Shown here: piece after piece, positions 51,276-59,019 of the stretch
How positions within the stretch are numbered: position 1 is the first letter of the stretch
Layout: each line of letters begins with the position of its first letter
NCBI GenBank assembly: GCA_965199815.1
Contig: CBDATE010000028.1
Location: forward strand, 310,001-374,000
Length of the DNA stretch: 64,000 bases
Direction: 5' to 3'
DNA from: Azotimanducus sp965199815
GTDB taxonomy: Bacteria; Pseudomonadota; Gammaproteobacteria; Pseudomonadales; Azotimanducaceae
Translations under genes and position numbers: made by a program
The notes under the pieces: generated by a model
Seen by the model: only the letters and a program-made list of their open reading frames with translations
Told to the model about the DNA's origin: nothing
Database searches by the model: none

Positions 51276-52340
51276 ATGGCCATCATCAGCTTGCGTCAAC
51301 TCCTCGATCATGCCGCCGGGAACGACTACGGCGTACCCGCTTTCAACGTGAACAATCTGGAGCAGATGCGCGCCATCATGGAAGGTGCCGACGAGACGGA
51401 CAGCCCGGTCATCGTGCAGGCATCTGCCGGGGCGCGCAAGTACGCGGGGCCGAACTTCCTGCGGCATCTCATACTCGCGGCGGTCGAGGAATTTCCGCAC
51501 ATCCCGCTGGTGATGCATCAGGATCATGGTGCCAGCCCGGCCGTGTGCCAGCGCTCCATTCAGCTTGGGTTCACTTCGGTAATGATGGATGGATCGCTGC
51601 TCGAAGACCAGAAGACACCTGCGAGCTACGAATACAATCTCGATGTGACCGCGCGCGCCGTGGACATGGCACATGCCTGCGGGGTGTCGGTTGAAGGTGA
51701 ACTCGGTTGTCTCGGCTCGCTGGAGACGGGTGAGGCGGGCGAAGAGGACGGCGTTGGTGCCGAGGGCGTGATGACTCGGGACATGCTGCTTACCGACCCC
51801 GAGCAGGCCGCGGACTTCGTGCTCAAAACCGGAGTGGATGCCCTGGCTATCGCCATAGGCACCTCGCACGGAGCCTACAAGTTCAGTCGCCCGCCGACCG
51901 GAGATATTCTCGCCATAGAGCGTGTGCGCGAGATTCACCGCCGCATTCCAGGTACGCATCTGGTCATGCACGGCAGCTCGTCAGTACCGCAGGAGCTTTT
52001 GGCGAGTATCAATCGGCACGGCGGAGAGATACCGGAAACCTACGGCGTACCGGTGCGGGAAATTCGGGAGGGCATTCGTCACGGCGTTCGCAAGGTCAAT
52101 ATAGACACGGACCTGCGCCTTGCGGCGACCGCTGCAACGCGCGAGTTTCTTGCCGACAACCCGCGCGAATTCGATCCGCGCAAGTATCTCGGCAAGCAGC
52201 TTGAAGCCATGAAGGCGATTATCAAGGATCGCCTCATCGCCTTCGGGACAGCCGGGCAGGCGGGGAAGATACGGCCTCTCTCGCTGGAGAGGCTGAGCAT
52301 CATGTACGCTTCAGGAGATCTGGAACCGGTTGTGCACTGA
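51276..52340 (+). CDS. fba: Fructose-bisphosphate aldolase, class II
   Basis: Zn2+-dependent aldolase of glycolysis, gluconeogenesis and the Calvin cycle. Sequence MAIISLRQLLDHAAGNDYGVPAFNVNNLEQ, MHQDHGASP (zinc His), VEGELGCLGSLE, GTSHGAYKF and HGSSSVP, with KVNIDTDLR near the C-terminus. At 354 residues with MAIISLRQLLDHAA start it is of the CbbA-like class IIb branch rather than E. coli FbaA. A GGAG ribosome site precedes the ATG at 51276. It is 66 bases after pgk, and convergent with rubredoxin. Confidence 0.97.
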   Translation: MAIISLRQLLDHAAGNDYGVPAFNVNNLEQMRAIMEGADETDSPVIVQASAGARKYAGPNFLRHLILAAVEEFPHIPLVMHQDHGASPAVCQRSIQLGFTSVMMDGSLLEDQKTPASYEYNLDVTARAVDMAHACGVSVEGELGCLGSLETGEAGEEDGVGAEGVMTRDMLLTDPEQAADFVLKTGVDALAIAIGTSHGAYKFSRPPTGDILAIERVREIHRRIPGTHLVMHGSSSVPQELLASINRHGGEIPETYGVPVREIREGIRHGVRKVNIDTDLRLAATAATREFLADNPREFDPRKYLGKQLEAMKAIIKDRLIAFGTAGQAGKIRPLSLERLSIMYASGDLEPVVH

Positions 52341-52377
52341 CCTGCCATTCACTGCCCGGCCATGTGTCTCGTGTCTG

Positions 52378-52545
52378 TCAACCGACTTCGATCATTTCAA
52401 AGTCGCTCTTGGAAACGCCGCATTCCGGGCACACGAAGTCATCGGGAATGTCTTCCCAGCGGGTGCCCGGGGGGAATCCTTCCTCCTCGAACCCTTCGGC
52501 TTCGTCATAAATCCACCCGCAGACGATGCATTGCCACTTGCGCAT
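52378..52545 (-). CDS. rubA: Rubredoxin
   Basis: Small one-iron electron carrier of 55 residues: MRKWQCIVCGWIYDEAEG at the start, then FPPGTRWEDIPDDFVCPECG and a final SKSDFEMIEVG. Two CxxCG knuckles (C6-x2-C9, C39-x2-C42) hold the Fe(SCys)4 centre. It is divergent from ubiA, as rubredoxin genes often are in Pseudomonas relatives. Partners may be a rubredoxin reductase, alkane hydroxylase or others; none is adjacent. A CYP153-type P450 occurs 5 kb away but that family normally uses a ferredoxin, so no link is claimed. Confidence 0.95.
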   Translation of the reverse strand: MRKWQCIVCGWIYDEAEGFEEEGFPPGTRWEDIPDDFVCPECGVSKSDFEMIEVG

Positions 52546-52645
52546 TGGTATCTCGTTTCACGATGTACAGACAAGCGAATCAGCATACCCAATTTCTGTC
52601 GGCGCTGAAAGCGTCTTCGCACATCCAATCGTGCGCGGTGCGATC

Positions 52646-53533
52646 ATGAGGCAGCACACAGGTGCCCTGGCGCGCATTGGCGAGTATGCGGCGCTCACCC
52701 GCCAGGGTGCTCCGATTGGCTGGCTGCTGCTTCTGTTTCCGACGCTGGCAGCTCTCATCGTGAGCGCAAGCGACTGGCCGTCCATTGGCACCCTGCTGAT
52801 TTTCACTCTCGGCGTGTGGCTGACGCGCTCTGCCGGATGCGTGATCAATGACTACGCCGACAGGCACCTCGACCCGAAGGTCGCCCGCACCAGACACAGG
52901 CCGCTCGCCGCTGGCCGCATCACTCCCGCCGAAGCGCTGGTACTGTTCGTGTGCCTGATGACCTGCGCGGCGCTCCTGTTGCTGCTGCTCACTCCGGCGG
53001 CAGCCTTCACCGCCATGCTCGGCGCACCCCTCATTCTGCTCTATCCCTACGCCAAGCGCGTGACCACCCTGCCGCAGATTGTGCTTGGAGTGACCTTCAG
53101 CTGGGGTATTCCGGTCGCGTCTGCAGAAGTTTCCGGAGGCATCAGCGAAGCCGCGCTGTGGCTGTTTGCTGCCAATTTCCTGTGGGTTCTCGCCTACGAC
53201 ACCTTCTATGCCTTGCAAGATCTGCCGGACGATCAGCAGGCCGGTGTCGGCTCCCTGGCCACCCGCTTCGGCATCACCGGGTCGCTGCGGCTGATCGCCC
53301 TGTGTCAACTCGGCATGCTCGTGCTTCTGGTGAGTATGGGCCTGCGTCTTGGCTACGCCTGGCCTTACCATGCAAGTCTTTTCGCTATCGGCCTGCTGTT
53401 TGTCTGGCAGCATCTGGTGCCGGGCAAGGAAGTGCATCGGGAGCGCATGGGGTATCTGCGCGCCTTCAGGCACAATGGATGGGTCGGTGCCTTGCTGCTG
53501 GCCTCGCTCGCTCTGGAGAAGCTGGTCTGGTGA
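52646..53533 (+). CDS. ubiA: 4-hydroxybenzoate octaprenyltransferase
   Basis: Membrane prenyltransferase attaching the polyprenyl tail to 4-hydroxybenzoate in ubiquinone synthesis. The two Asp-rich motifs are NDYADRHLDPKVARTRHRPLAAG (first) and YDTFYALQDLPDDQQAGVGS (second), with about eight hydrophobic helices. Length is 295 residues from the ATG at 52646 (MRQHTGALARIGEYAALTR). ubiC is not adjacent. The following TRAP genes are on the same strand. Confidence 0.96.
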   Translation: MRQHTGALARIGEYAALTRQGAPIGWLLLLFPTLAALIVSASDWPSIGTLLIFTLGVWLTRSAGCVINDYADRHLDPKVARTRHRPLAAGRITPAEALVLFVCLMTCAALLLLLLTPAAAFTAMLGAPLILLYPYAKRVTTLPQIVLGVTFSWGIPVASAEVSGGISEAALWLFAANFLWVLAYDTFYALQDLPDDQQAGVGSLATRFGITGSLRLIALCQLGMLVLLVSMGLRLGYAWPYHASLFAIGLLFVWQHLVPGKEVHRERMGYLRAFRHNGWVGALLLASLALEKLVW

Positions 53534-53591
53534 CACTTCGCCGTGAATCGTGTGGCTTGCATGGCATCAAGTCCGTCGCCTGGAATGCCGC

Positions 53592-54155
53592 GTGAATCAA
53601 TTCCTGATGCGCCTCTCCGAGGCGATTGACCGCTTTCAGGACCGTGTTGGTCATGGTCTTGCGTGGCTGACGGCTGCCATGGTCGCCGCGACGGTGATTG
53701 TCGTGGTGCTTCGGTACGGCTTCGGCACAGGTGCCATCGCCCTGCAGGAATCGGTGATTTACATGAATTCGCTGGTGTTTCTGGCCGGTGCTGCCTGGAC
53801 ATTCAAGGAAAACCGGCACGTGCGGGTGGATATCTTCTTCTCGCAAATGCCGAGGCGCATGCAAATCGGCATCGATTTCTGCGGGCATCTGCTGCTCTTG
53901 CTGCCCATGTGTGTGGTGGTGTTCGTCCGGAGTTTCGACTGGGTGGTCGCGAGTTGGCGCATTGGCGAGGCCTCGCCGGAGGTGGGTGGCATTCCGGCGG
54001 TGTATCTGCTGAAGACGACCATCCTGCTGATGCCGAGCCTGCTGATCCTGCAGATACTCGCCGAGTGCATCAAGTTGGGCCTGGCGCTGCGTGGTGGGCG
54101 TGATGGGCGTGATGAGGGTGATATGCGTGATGGGGATGCCCGGACAAGCCTGTGA
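53592..54155 (+). CDS. TRAP transporter small permease (DctQ)
   Basis: Four-helix inner-membrane subunit of a TRAP importer. Helices include LTAAMVAATVIVVVLRYGF and LQESVIYMNSLVFLAGAAWTF (a DctQ hallmark: LQESxxYxxxxxFxLGxAW). The GTG at 53592 or ATG at 53607 gives about 182-187 residues. The charged C-terminus contains a repeated GRD/GDMRDGD-like stretch. Its stop overlaps the DctM start by four bases (GTGA). Confidence 0.92.
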   Translation: MNQFLMRLSEAIDRFQDRVGHGLAWLTAAMVAATVIVVVLRYGFGTGAIALQESVIYMNSLVFLAGAAWTFKENRHVRVDIFFSQMPRRMQIGIDFCGHLLLLLPMCVVVFVRSFDWVVASWRIGEASPEVGGIPAVYLLKTTILLMPSLLILQILAECIKLGLALRGGRDGRDEGDMRDGDARTSL

Positions 54156-55525
54156 TTGAACTCATCCCTCTGGCCATGTTCGCCGTGGTGTTCGCGGCGC
54201 TGTTGCTCGGCTATCCCGCGGCGGCCACCCTCGCTGGCGTGTCGCTCGCTTTCGCTCTGGGTGGATCTGTGTTCGGGGTGTTCGACCTCTCGGATCTTGG
54301 CTTCCTGCCCGGCAGATTGTTCGGCATCGCCACCAACCAGACGCTTCTGGCGGTGCCGCTGTTCGTGTTCATGGGCGTGATGCTGGAGAAGACGCGCATT
54401 GCGGAACGTCTGCTCGATTGCCTGACCGGCCTCATGAGCGGCGCCCGCGGCGGGCTGGCCGTGGCGGTGGTGATAGTCGGCATGCTGATGTCGGCGAGTA
54501 CCGGCATCGTGGGGGCGACCGTCGTGACGCTCGGCCTGATCGCCTTGCCGACCATGTTGAGTGCGGGCTACGACAGCCGCACGGCCACGGGCATCATCGC
54601 CGCCACGGGCACTCTCGGGCAGATCATTCCGCCTTCCATCGTGCTGGTGCTGCTCGGCGATGTACTCTCCAACGCCTATCAGCAAGCGCAGCTTGCCCAA
54701 GGCATATTCGCGCCGAATACCGTGTCTGTAGGCGATTTGTTTGCCGGCGCACTCGTTCCGGGGCTGTTATTGGTGATTCTGTATCTGGGGTTCGTTCTGG
54801 TGACTGCCTGGCTGAGCCCGGAGCGACTCGAGACCAGCGCGGATACCACGCGCCAGCGACCGAATCTGCGTGAGGTCCTGCTGGGGTTGACCCCGCCGCT
54901 GCTGCTGATTGTGACGGTGCTCGGTGCCATCCTTGGCGGCTGGTCCACGCCCACGGAAGCGGCGGGCGTGGGTGCGCTCGGAGCCGTGCTGCTCGCCTTC
55001 GCCTACCGGCGGCTGAATGTGCAGACCCTGCGCGAGACTTCCCGGGAGACGCTCAAGACCACCGCCATGGTGTTCTTCATTCTCATAGGCGCGTCCATTT
55101 TTTCGCTGGTGTTCAGGGCCTATGGGGGTGACGAACTGGTGCGTTCGATCTTCGAGGACATGCCGGGCGGCGAGATGGGGGCCTTGTTGATCGTGATGCT
55201 GGTGCTCTTCCTGCTCGGCTTCATTCTCGATTTCATCGAGATTACCTTCGTGGTCGTACCCATCGTTGGCCCCGTGCTGCTGTCGATGGGGTTTGATCCG
55301 GTGTGGCTCGGCATCATGATCGCGATCAATCTTCAGACTTCGTTTCTCACGCCGCCTTTCGGCTTCTCGCTCTTCTATCTGCGTGGTGTCACCCCCAGGT
55401 CGGTAGAGACCCGCAGCCTCTATCGCGGCGTGATGCCCTTCATTGGTGTGCAGCTTCTGGTGCTTGTGCTGCTGGCCGCCGTGCCTTCGCTGGCCACCTG
55501 GCTGCCCTCTGTGTTGCGGGGTTGA
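54152..55525 (+). CDS. TRAP transporter large permease (DctM)
   Basis: Twelve-helix ion-coupled channel subunit of a TRAP importer, 457 residues. Typical segments are ALLLGYPAAATLAGVSLAF, MSASTGIVGATVVTLGLIALPTML, GTLGQIIPPSIVLVLLGD, WSTPTEAAGVGALGA and FITPPFGFSLFYL-like LTPPFGFSLFYLRGV. The GTG at 54152 overlaps the DctQ stop. No solute-binding gene is adjacent; the only DctP in the window, at 9.3-10.4 kb, is of the TakP type, whose partners look like this DctM, so they may work together. Confidence 0.94.
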   Translation: MIELIPLAMFAVVFAALLLGYPAAATLAGVSLAFALGGSVFGVFDLSDLGFLPGRLFGIATNQTLLAVPLFVFMGVMLEKTRIAERLLDCLTGLMSGARGGLAVAVVIVGMLMSASTGIVGATVVTLGLIALPTMLSAGYDSRTATGIIAATGTLGQIIPPSIVLVLLGDVLSNAYQQAQLAQGIFAPNTVSVGDLFAGALVPGLLLVILYLGFVLVTAWLSPERLETSADTTRQRPNLREVLLGLTPPLLLIVTVLGAILGGWSTPTEAAGVGALGAVLLAFAYRRLNVQTLRETSRETLKTTAMVFFILIGASIFSLVFRAYGGDELVRSIFEDMPGGEMGALLIVMLVLFLLGFILDFIEITFVVVPIVGPVLLSMGFDPVWLGIMIAINLQTSFLTPPFGFSLFYLRGVTPRSVETRSLYRGVMPFIGVQLLVLVLLAAVPSLATWLPSVLRG

Positions 55526-55755
55526 TGTGCAGTCTCTTGGCACCGCTTCCATTGTCTTCGGTGTGGTTGTACGGCGAAACATTGCCGGAAGCAATGCGGC
55601 TGCGGCGGCAAGGGCAGGGCGACTTGTGTCTGCAAGGTGCCTCATTGGAAGTGGGCACTGAATCTTGCGGTGATGCCGTGTTGGAGCTTTGCCGCGGGGG
55701 TTATACTTTCACGAGTATGGACAGAAGAGTGTCAGCAGCTGTTGCCCGGGGTTGA
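55525..55755 (+). CDS. Possible small protein coupled to DctM
   Basis: An ATG overlapping the DctM stop (TGATG) opens 76 codons starting MCSLLAPLPLSSVWLYGETL with four Cys. No family recognised. The remaining 42 bases before the methyltransferase gene show no other feature. It could be a real short protein or chance. Confidence 0.3.
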   Translation: MCSLLAPLPLSSVWLYGETLPEAMRLRRQGQGDLCLQGASLEVGTESCGDAVLELCRGGYTFTSMDRRVSAAVARG

Positions 55756-55797
55756 TCCGCAGTCCTGAGGGTTGCACACAGAACTCCCGAGCTACCC

Positions 55798-56808
55798 ATG
55801 TCTCTTGCCGCAGAATCCCTGCCCCCGTCATTCGATGATTCATCAAAAGATGATGTGCTCGCCTGGTTTGCATCGTCGGCCCTGGCAGCCTTGCCGAAGC
55901 GCCAATCCACCATCCCGGCGCTGGCGAAGGATCGTCAGTTGACCGACGAGATTGCCGCGGTGCTACCGCAATTGCCGACTTGGCACCGCTTCCATCAAGC
56001 AGACGCAACGCGCCTCGAGCACAGCGAATCAGGACGGGTTCATCTGGTGTTGTGCTCGCCACCCTATTGGACCTTGAAGCGCTATCGTGAGTGCGATGGT
56101 CAGCTCGGGCATCTGGATGACTATGAGGCCTTTCTCGCTGAACTCGATATGGTCTGGAGTCAGTGTTATGCCATGTTGGCTCCCGGCGGTCGATTAATCT
56201 GCGTCGTCGGCGATGTCTGCCTGTCGAGACGCAAGAACAATGGCCGTCACGTGGTCATCCCCTTGCACGCTTCCATTCAGGAGCACTGTCGCCGCATCGG
56301 CTACGACAATCTCACGCCGATTATCTGGCACAAGATCGCCAACGCCGCCTATGAGGTCGGCAAGGGCGGCTCGAGCTTCCTTGGCAAGCCATTCGAACCA
56401 AATGCTGTGGTCAAGAACGATATCGAATTCATTCTGATGCAGCGCAAGCCAGGGGGTTATCGGAAACCCGGATTTCTGGAACGTTGCTTTAGCGTTATTG
56501 GCGTGGAAGAGCATCGTCGGTGGTTCCGGAGCATCTGGAGCGATGTTACAGGGGCATCAACGCGCAACCATCCTGCGCCCTATCCTCTGGAGTTGGCCAC
56601 GCGCTTGATTCGCATGTTCAGTTTTGTCGGCGATACGGTTTACGACCCGTTCCTCGGCACTGGTACAACCTCGGTGGCGGCGGCGCTGACGGGACGCAAT
56701 AGTATCGGTGTCGAGATCGATGCACAGTATCTGCGCGAAGCCATGCGCCGGTTCGAGCGCGAAGCCGGGGGGCTGCTCTCGGGAGCGCGTATCAAGGACA
56801 GCAAGTGA
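55798..56808 (+). CDS. DNA methyltransferase, amino (N4-cytosine or N6-adenine), beta class
   Basis: Modification enzyme of the adjacent restriction system, 336 residues. Motif IV comes first, LVLCSPPYWTLKRY (residues 84-97), and the SAM-binding motif I last, DPFLGTGTTSVAAALTGRNSIGVEID (about residues 282-307); that order defines the beta class. SPPY is more typical of N4-cytosine than N6-adenine methylases, though not exclusive. The stop overlaps the nuclease start (GTGA). PaeR7I itself is paired with an N6-adenine gamma-class methylase, so this is an unusual partner for a PaeR7I-like nuclease. Confidence 0.93.
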   Translation: MSLAAESLPPSFDDSSKDDVLAWFASSALAALPKRQSTIPALAKDRQLTDEIAAVLPQLPTWHRFHQADATRLEHSESGRVHLVLCSPPYWTLKRYRECDGQLGHLDDYEAFLAELDMVWSQCYAMLAPGGRLICVVGDVCLSRRKNNGRHVVIPLHASIQEHCRRIGYDNLTPIIWHKIANAAYEVGKGGSSFLGKPFEPNAVVKNDIEFILMQRKPGGYRKPGFLERCFSVIGVEEHRRWFRSIWSDVTGASTRNHPAPYPLELATRLIRMFSFVGDTVYDPFLGTGTTSVAAALTGRNSIGVEIDAQYLREAMRRFEREAGGLLSGARIKDSK

Positions 56809-57533
56809 GCCTGGATTTGACATCGTTCGACAGCGATGCCGCCAGAGCGGTCCGGCAGTTTTGGTGTGCGAGATCCGTTGCCAGGCAACGTCAGACAAAA
56901 CGTGGTGCCGCGGACAAAGGAGGTCGCAGTAGCGTCACGGCTGGCAAGAACCTTGACGGATTCGTAGATATGATCAGCGGCTTGACTCAGGCCAACGGGC
57001 CGTCGGCCAAAGTGTTGAATCGCGGTTCTGACCCGACTTTACCGGGGTATTTCCGGGCGACCAAGAACTGGGACATCGCGGTCACATATAACTCGCGGTT
57101 GGTCGCTGTGGTCGAGCTCAAGTCACAGGTTGGTCCAAGCTTCGGCAACAATCTGAATAACCGTGTCGAAGAAGCGGTCGGTAGTGCCCTTGACTTGTTG
57201 ACGGCTCACCGTGAGGGAGCTTTTGAATGTTCTACGCGACCCTTTCTGGGGTATGTGTTCGTGCTCGAGGATTGCGAGAGCGTACTGCGACCGGTGAAGA
57301 GCAACGCCGAGTTCCCGCTTCTGCCGGAGTTCGCCAACACCTCGTATGTCGAGCGCTACGAATTGCTGTGCCGCAAGCTCATGCTTGAGCCCCTCTACGA
57401 TATGGCCTGTCTCGTGCTGACCCCGTCTTCCGCGGCAGCAACGGGTTTCTGGCGGGAGCAAAGCGCGGACACATCCCTTGACCGGTTCGTGCGGCTCTTC
57501 GCTGCCCGCATCGCCGCCGAGGCAGGCACTTGA
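56805..57533 (+). CDS. PaeR7I-family type II restriction endonuclease
   Basis: A 242-residue nuclease whose family (PaeR7I, XhoI relatives) cuts CTCGAG. Conserved family sequence: GAVTxGKN-like SSVTAGKNLDGFVD, LPGYFRATKNWDIAV, VVELKSQVGPSFGNNLNNRVEEAVGSALDL. The PD-(D/E)XK site is visible as D90 with E104-x-K106. The GTG start overlaps the methylase stop by four bases, so the two are coupled. Convergent with the P450 gene. Recognition of CTCGAG is inferred from family membership. Confidence 0.93.
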   Translation: MSLDLTSFDSDAARAVRQFWCARSVARQRQTKRGAADKGGRSSVTAGKNLDGFVDMISGLTQANGPSAKVLNRGSDPTLPGYFRATKNWDIAVTYNSRLVAVVELKSQVGPSFGNNLNNRVEEAVGSALDLLTAHREGAFECSTRPFLGYVFVLEDCESVLRPVKSNAEFPLLPEFANTSYVERYELLCRKLMLEPLYDMACLVLTPSSAAATGFWREQSADTSLDRFVRLFAARIAAEAGT

Positions 57534-57589
57534 TCCGAACTGCTCACGATATCCCTGTTCCGTCTTGTGCTATCGACTGCTCGCCATTC

Positions 57590-58915
57590 CTACAGCGCAT
57601 GCACCTTCACCGGCAAGTGGGTGATGCCGCGGACGAAGTTCGAACCGAGATATCCGGGTTCTCCGACTACTTCCACCTGCGAGAATCGCAGCAGAACCTC
57701 TTCCCAGAGAATCCTGAGCTGGAGCTCGGCGAGTCTGTTGCCGATGCAGCGATGGATGCCGAACCCAAAGCCCGTTTGCTGGCGGACATTATCCCGACCG
57801 ATCATGAATCGCTCCGGGTTCGGAAACATGTCTTCATCATGATTGCCGGAGAGATACCATATGACGACCCGGTCCCACTTGCGAATCTGCTGCCCGCCAA
57901 TACGAGTATCTTCCATGGCTGTCCGACACATGTGTGCCACGGGCGTGTGCCAGCGAATGATCTCTGGCACCATGGCTTCGATAAGGCTGCTGTCTGCCTT
58001 GATCCTCGCGAACTCCTGCGGGAACTGATTGAGCGCGAGTACGCCGGCCGAAATCGAGTTTCTGGTGGTGTCGTTACCGCCTACGATGAGCAGCAGCAGG
58101 TTGCCGAGCAGTTCGTTGGGGGGCATGTCGCGCGTCGATTCACCCTGGGCGAGAAACGAGATGAGGTCATCGCCCGGGGTCTTTGATGCCCGCCGTTCCT
58201 GCCACACGGCATTGAAGTACTCAAAGCACTTCCAGAGTTCTCGAAAGCCGTCCTCCGGTGTCTTGAAATACTCGGGATTGCCGATGCGTTCCACCGTGTC
58301 TGACCAGTGAATCAACTTGTGTCGGTCTTCCTGTGGCACGTCAAACAGGGTGGCGAGCATCTGCCCGGTGAGTTCCACCGACACATCGCGTACCCAGTTG
58401 AATGTCTCTCCGATGGGCAGTCCGTCAAGGATTGTCGCCGCGCGCCCGCGGATCAGGTCGCCGAATCCGGCCAGAGCGCCCGGCGCGAACTTGGGCGCGA
58501 GCGTCTTGCGTTGGCGCGTGTGCACCGGCGGATCCTGCATGATGAACATGGGCAGATGCGAGAGTGAGCGCATCTGCTCATCGTCCGGTATTGGCAGGCC
58601 AAGCCGTATGCCGCCGTTATTGATGTCGGAGGAGAAGATCTGATGGTGCGTGTCCACATATTTGATGTCGTGGTATTTGGTGATTGACCAGTAGGGGCCG
58701 AACTCGCTTTCTTCGCACTTGTGCACCGGTGCCTGTTGGCGCAGCCGCTGGAAGTAAGGCAGTATCTTGTTGGCCTCGAAGAAGGCAGCGTGAGCGGGAT
58801 TGATCTGATCGAGCGGTACGGCCATGGGGTCCTGATCGACATCTACCGACCAGGATGCGCGCCACTCGGCGTTATCTACCTGTGAATCGACGCGATTGAC
58901 GGGGGCTTCCTGCAT
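57590..58915 (-). CDS. Cytochrome P450, CYP153-like (alkane/fatty-acid terminal hydroxylase type)
   Basis: Heme monooxygenase of 441 residues from the ATG at 58915. The heme loop is FGFGIHRCIGNRLAELQ, the I-helix oxygen motif is GGNDTTRNS, the K-helix ExxR is EIIRW, and DPPxHTRQRK and NWVRDVSVELTGQMLATLF are CYP153 hallmarks. CYP153 enzymes hydroxylate medium-chain alkanes or fatty acids at the terminal carbon with a ferredoxin and ferredoxin reductase; neither partner gene is adjacent. It is 104 bases downstream of the AIPR gene, same strand, within a defence island, so it may be a passenger or be co-transcribed by read-through. Confidence 0.92.
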   Translation of the reverse strand: MQEAPVNRVDSQVDNAEWRASWSVDVDQDPMAVPLDQINPAHAAFFEANKILPYFQRLRQQAPVHKCEESEFGPYWSITKYHDIKYVDTHHQIFSSDINNGGIRLGLPIPDDEQMRSLSHLPMFIMQDPPVHTRQRKTLAPKFAPGALAGFGDLIRGRAATILDGLPIGETFNWVRDVSVELTGQMLATLFDVPQEDRHKLIHWSDTVERIGNPEYFKTPEDGFRELWKCFEYFNAVWQERRASKTPGDDLISFLAQGESTRDMPPNELLGNLLLLIVGGNDTTRNSISAGVLALNQFPQEFARIKADSSLIEAMVPEIIRWHTPVAHMCRTAMEDTRIGGQQIRKWDRVVIWYLSGNHDEDMFPNPERFMIGRDNVRQQTGFGFGIHRCIGNRLAELQLRILWEEVLLRFSQVEVVGEPGYLGSNFVRGITHLPVKVHAL

Positions 58916-59019
58916 AGTCTCTGGGTCTCGACGGGATGCTCTGATCAGGGATGCTACATCCTTTTTGGAGTCGGGGGTTGTTGCGACGGGAATAACTGCA
59001 ACTGACTGGTAGGGTGGAA

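Noticed and set aside
52378..58915. Rubredoxin as redox partner of the CYP153-like P450
   Set aside because: Rubredoxin serves AlkB-type hydroxylases; CYP153 enzymes use ferredoxins, and the rubredoxin is tied to ubiA by gene order.
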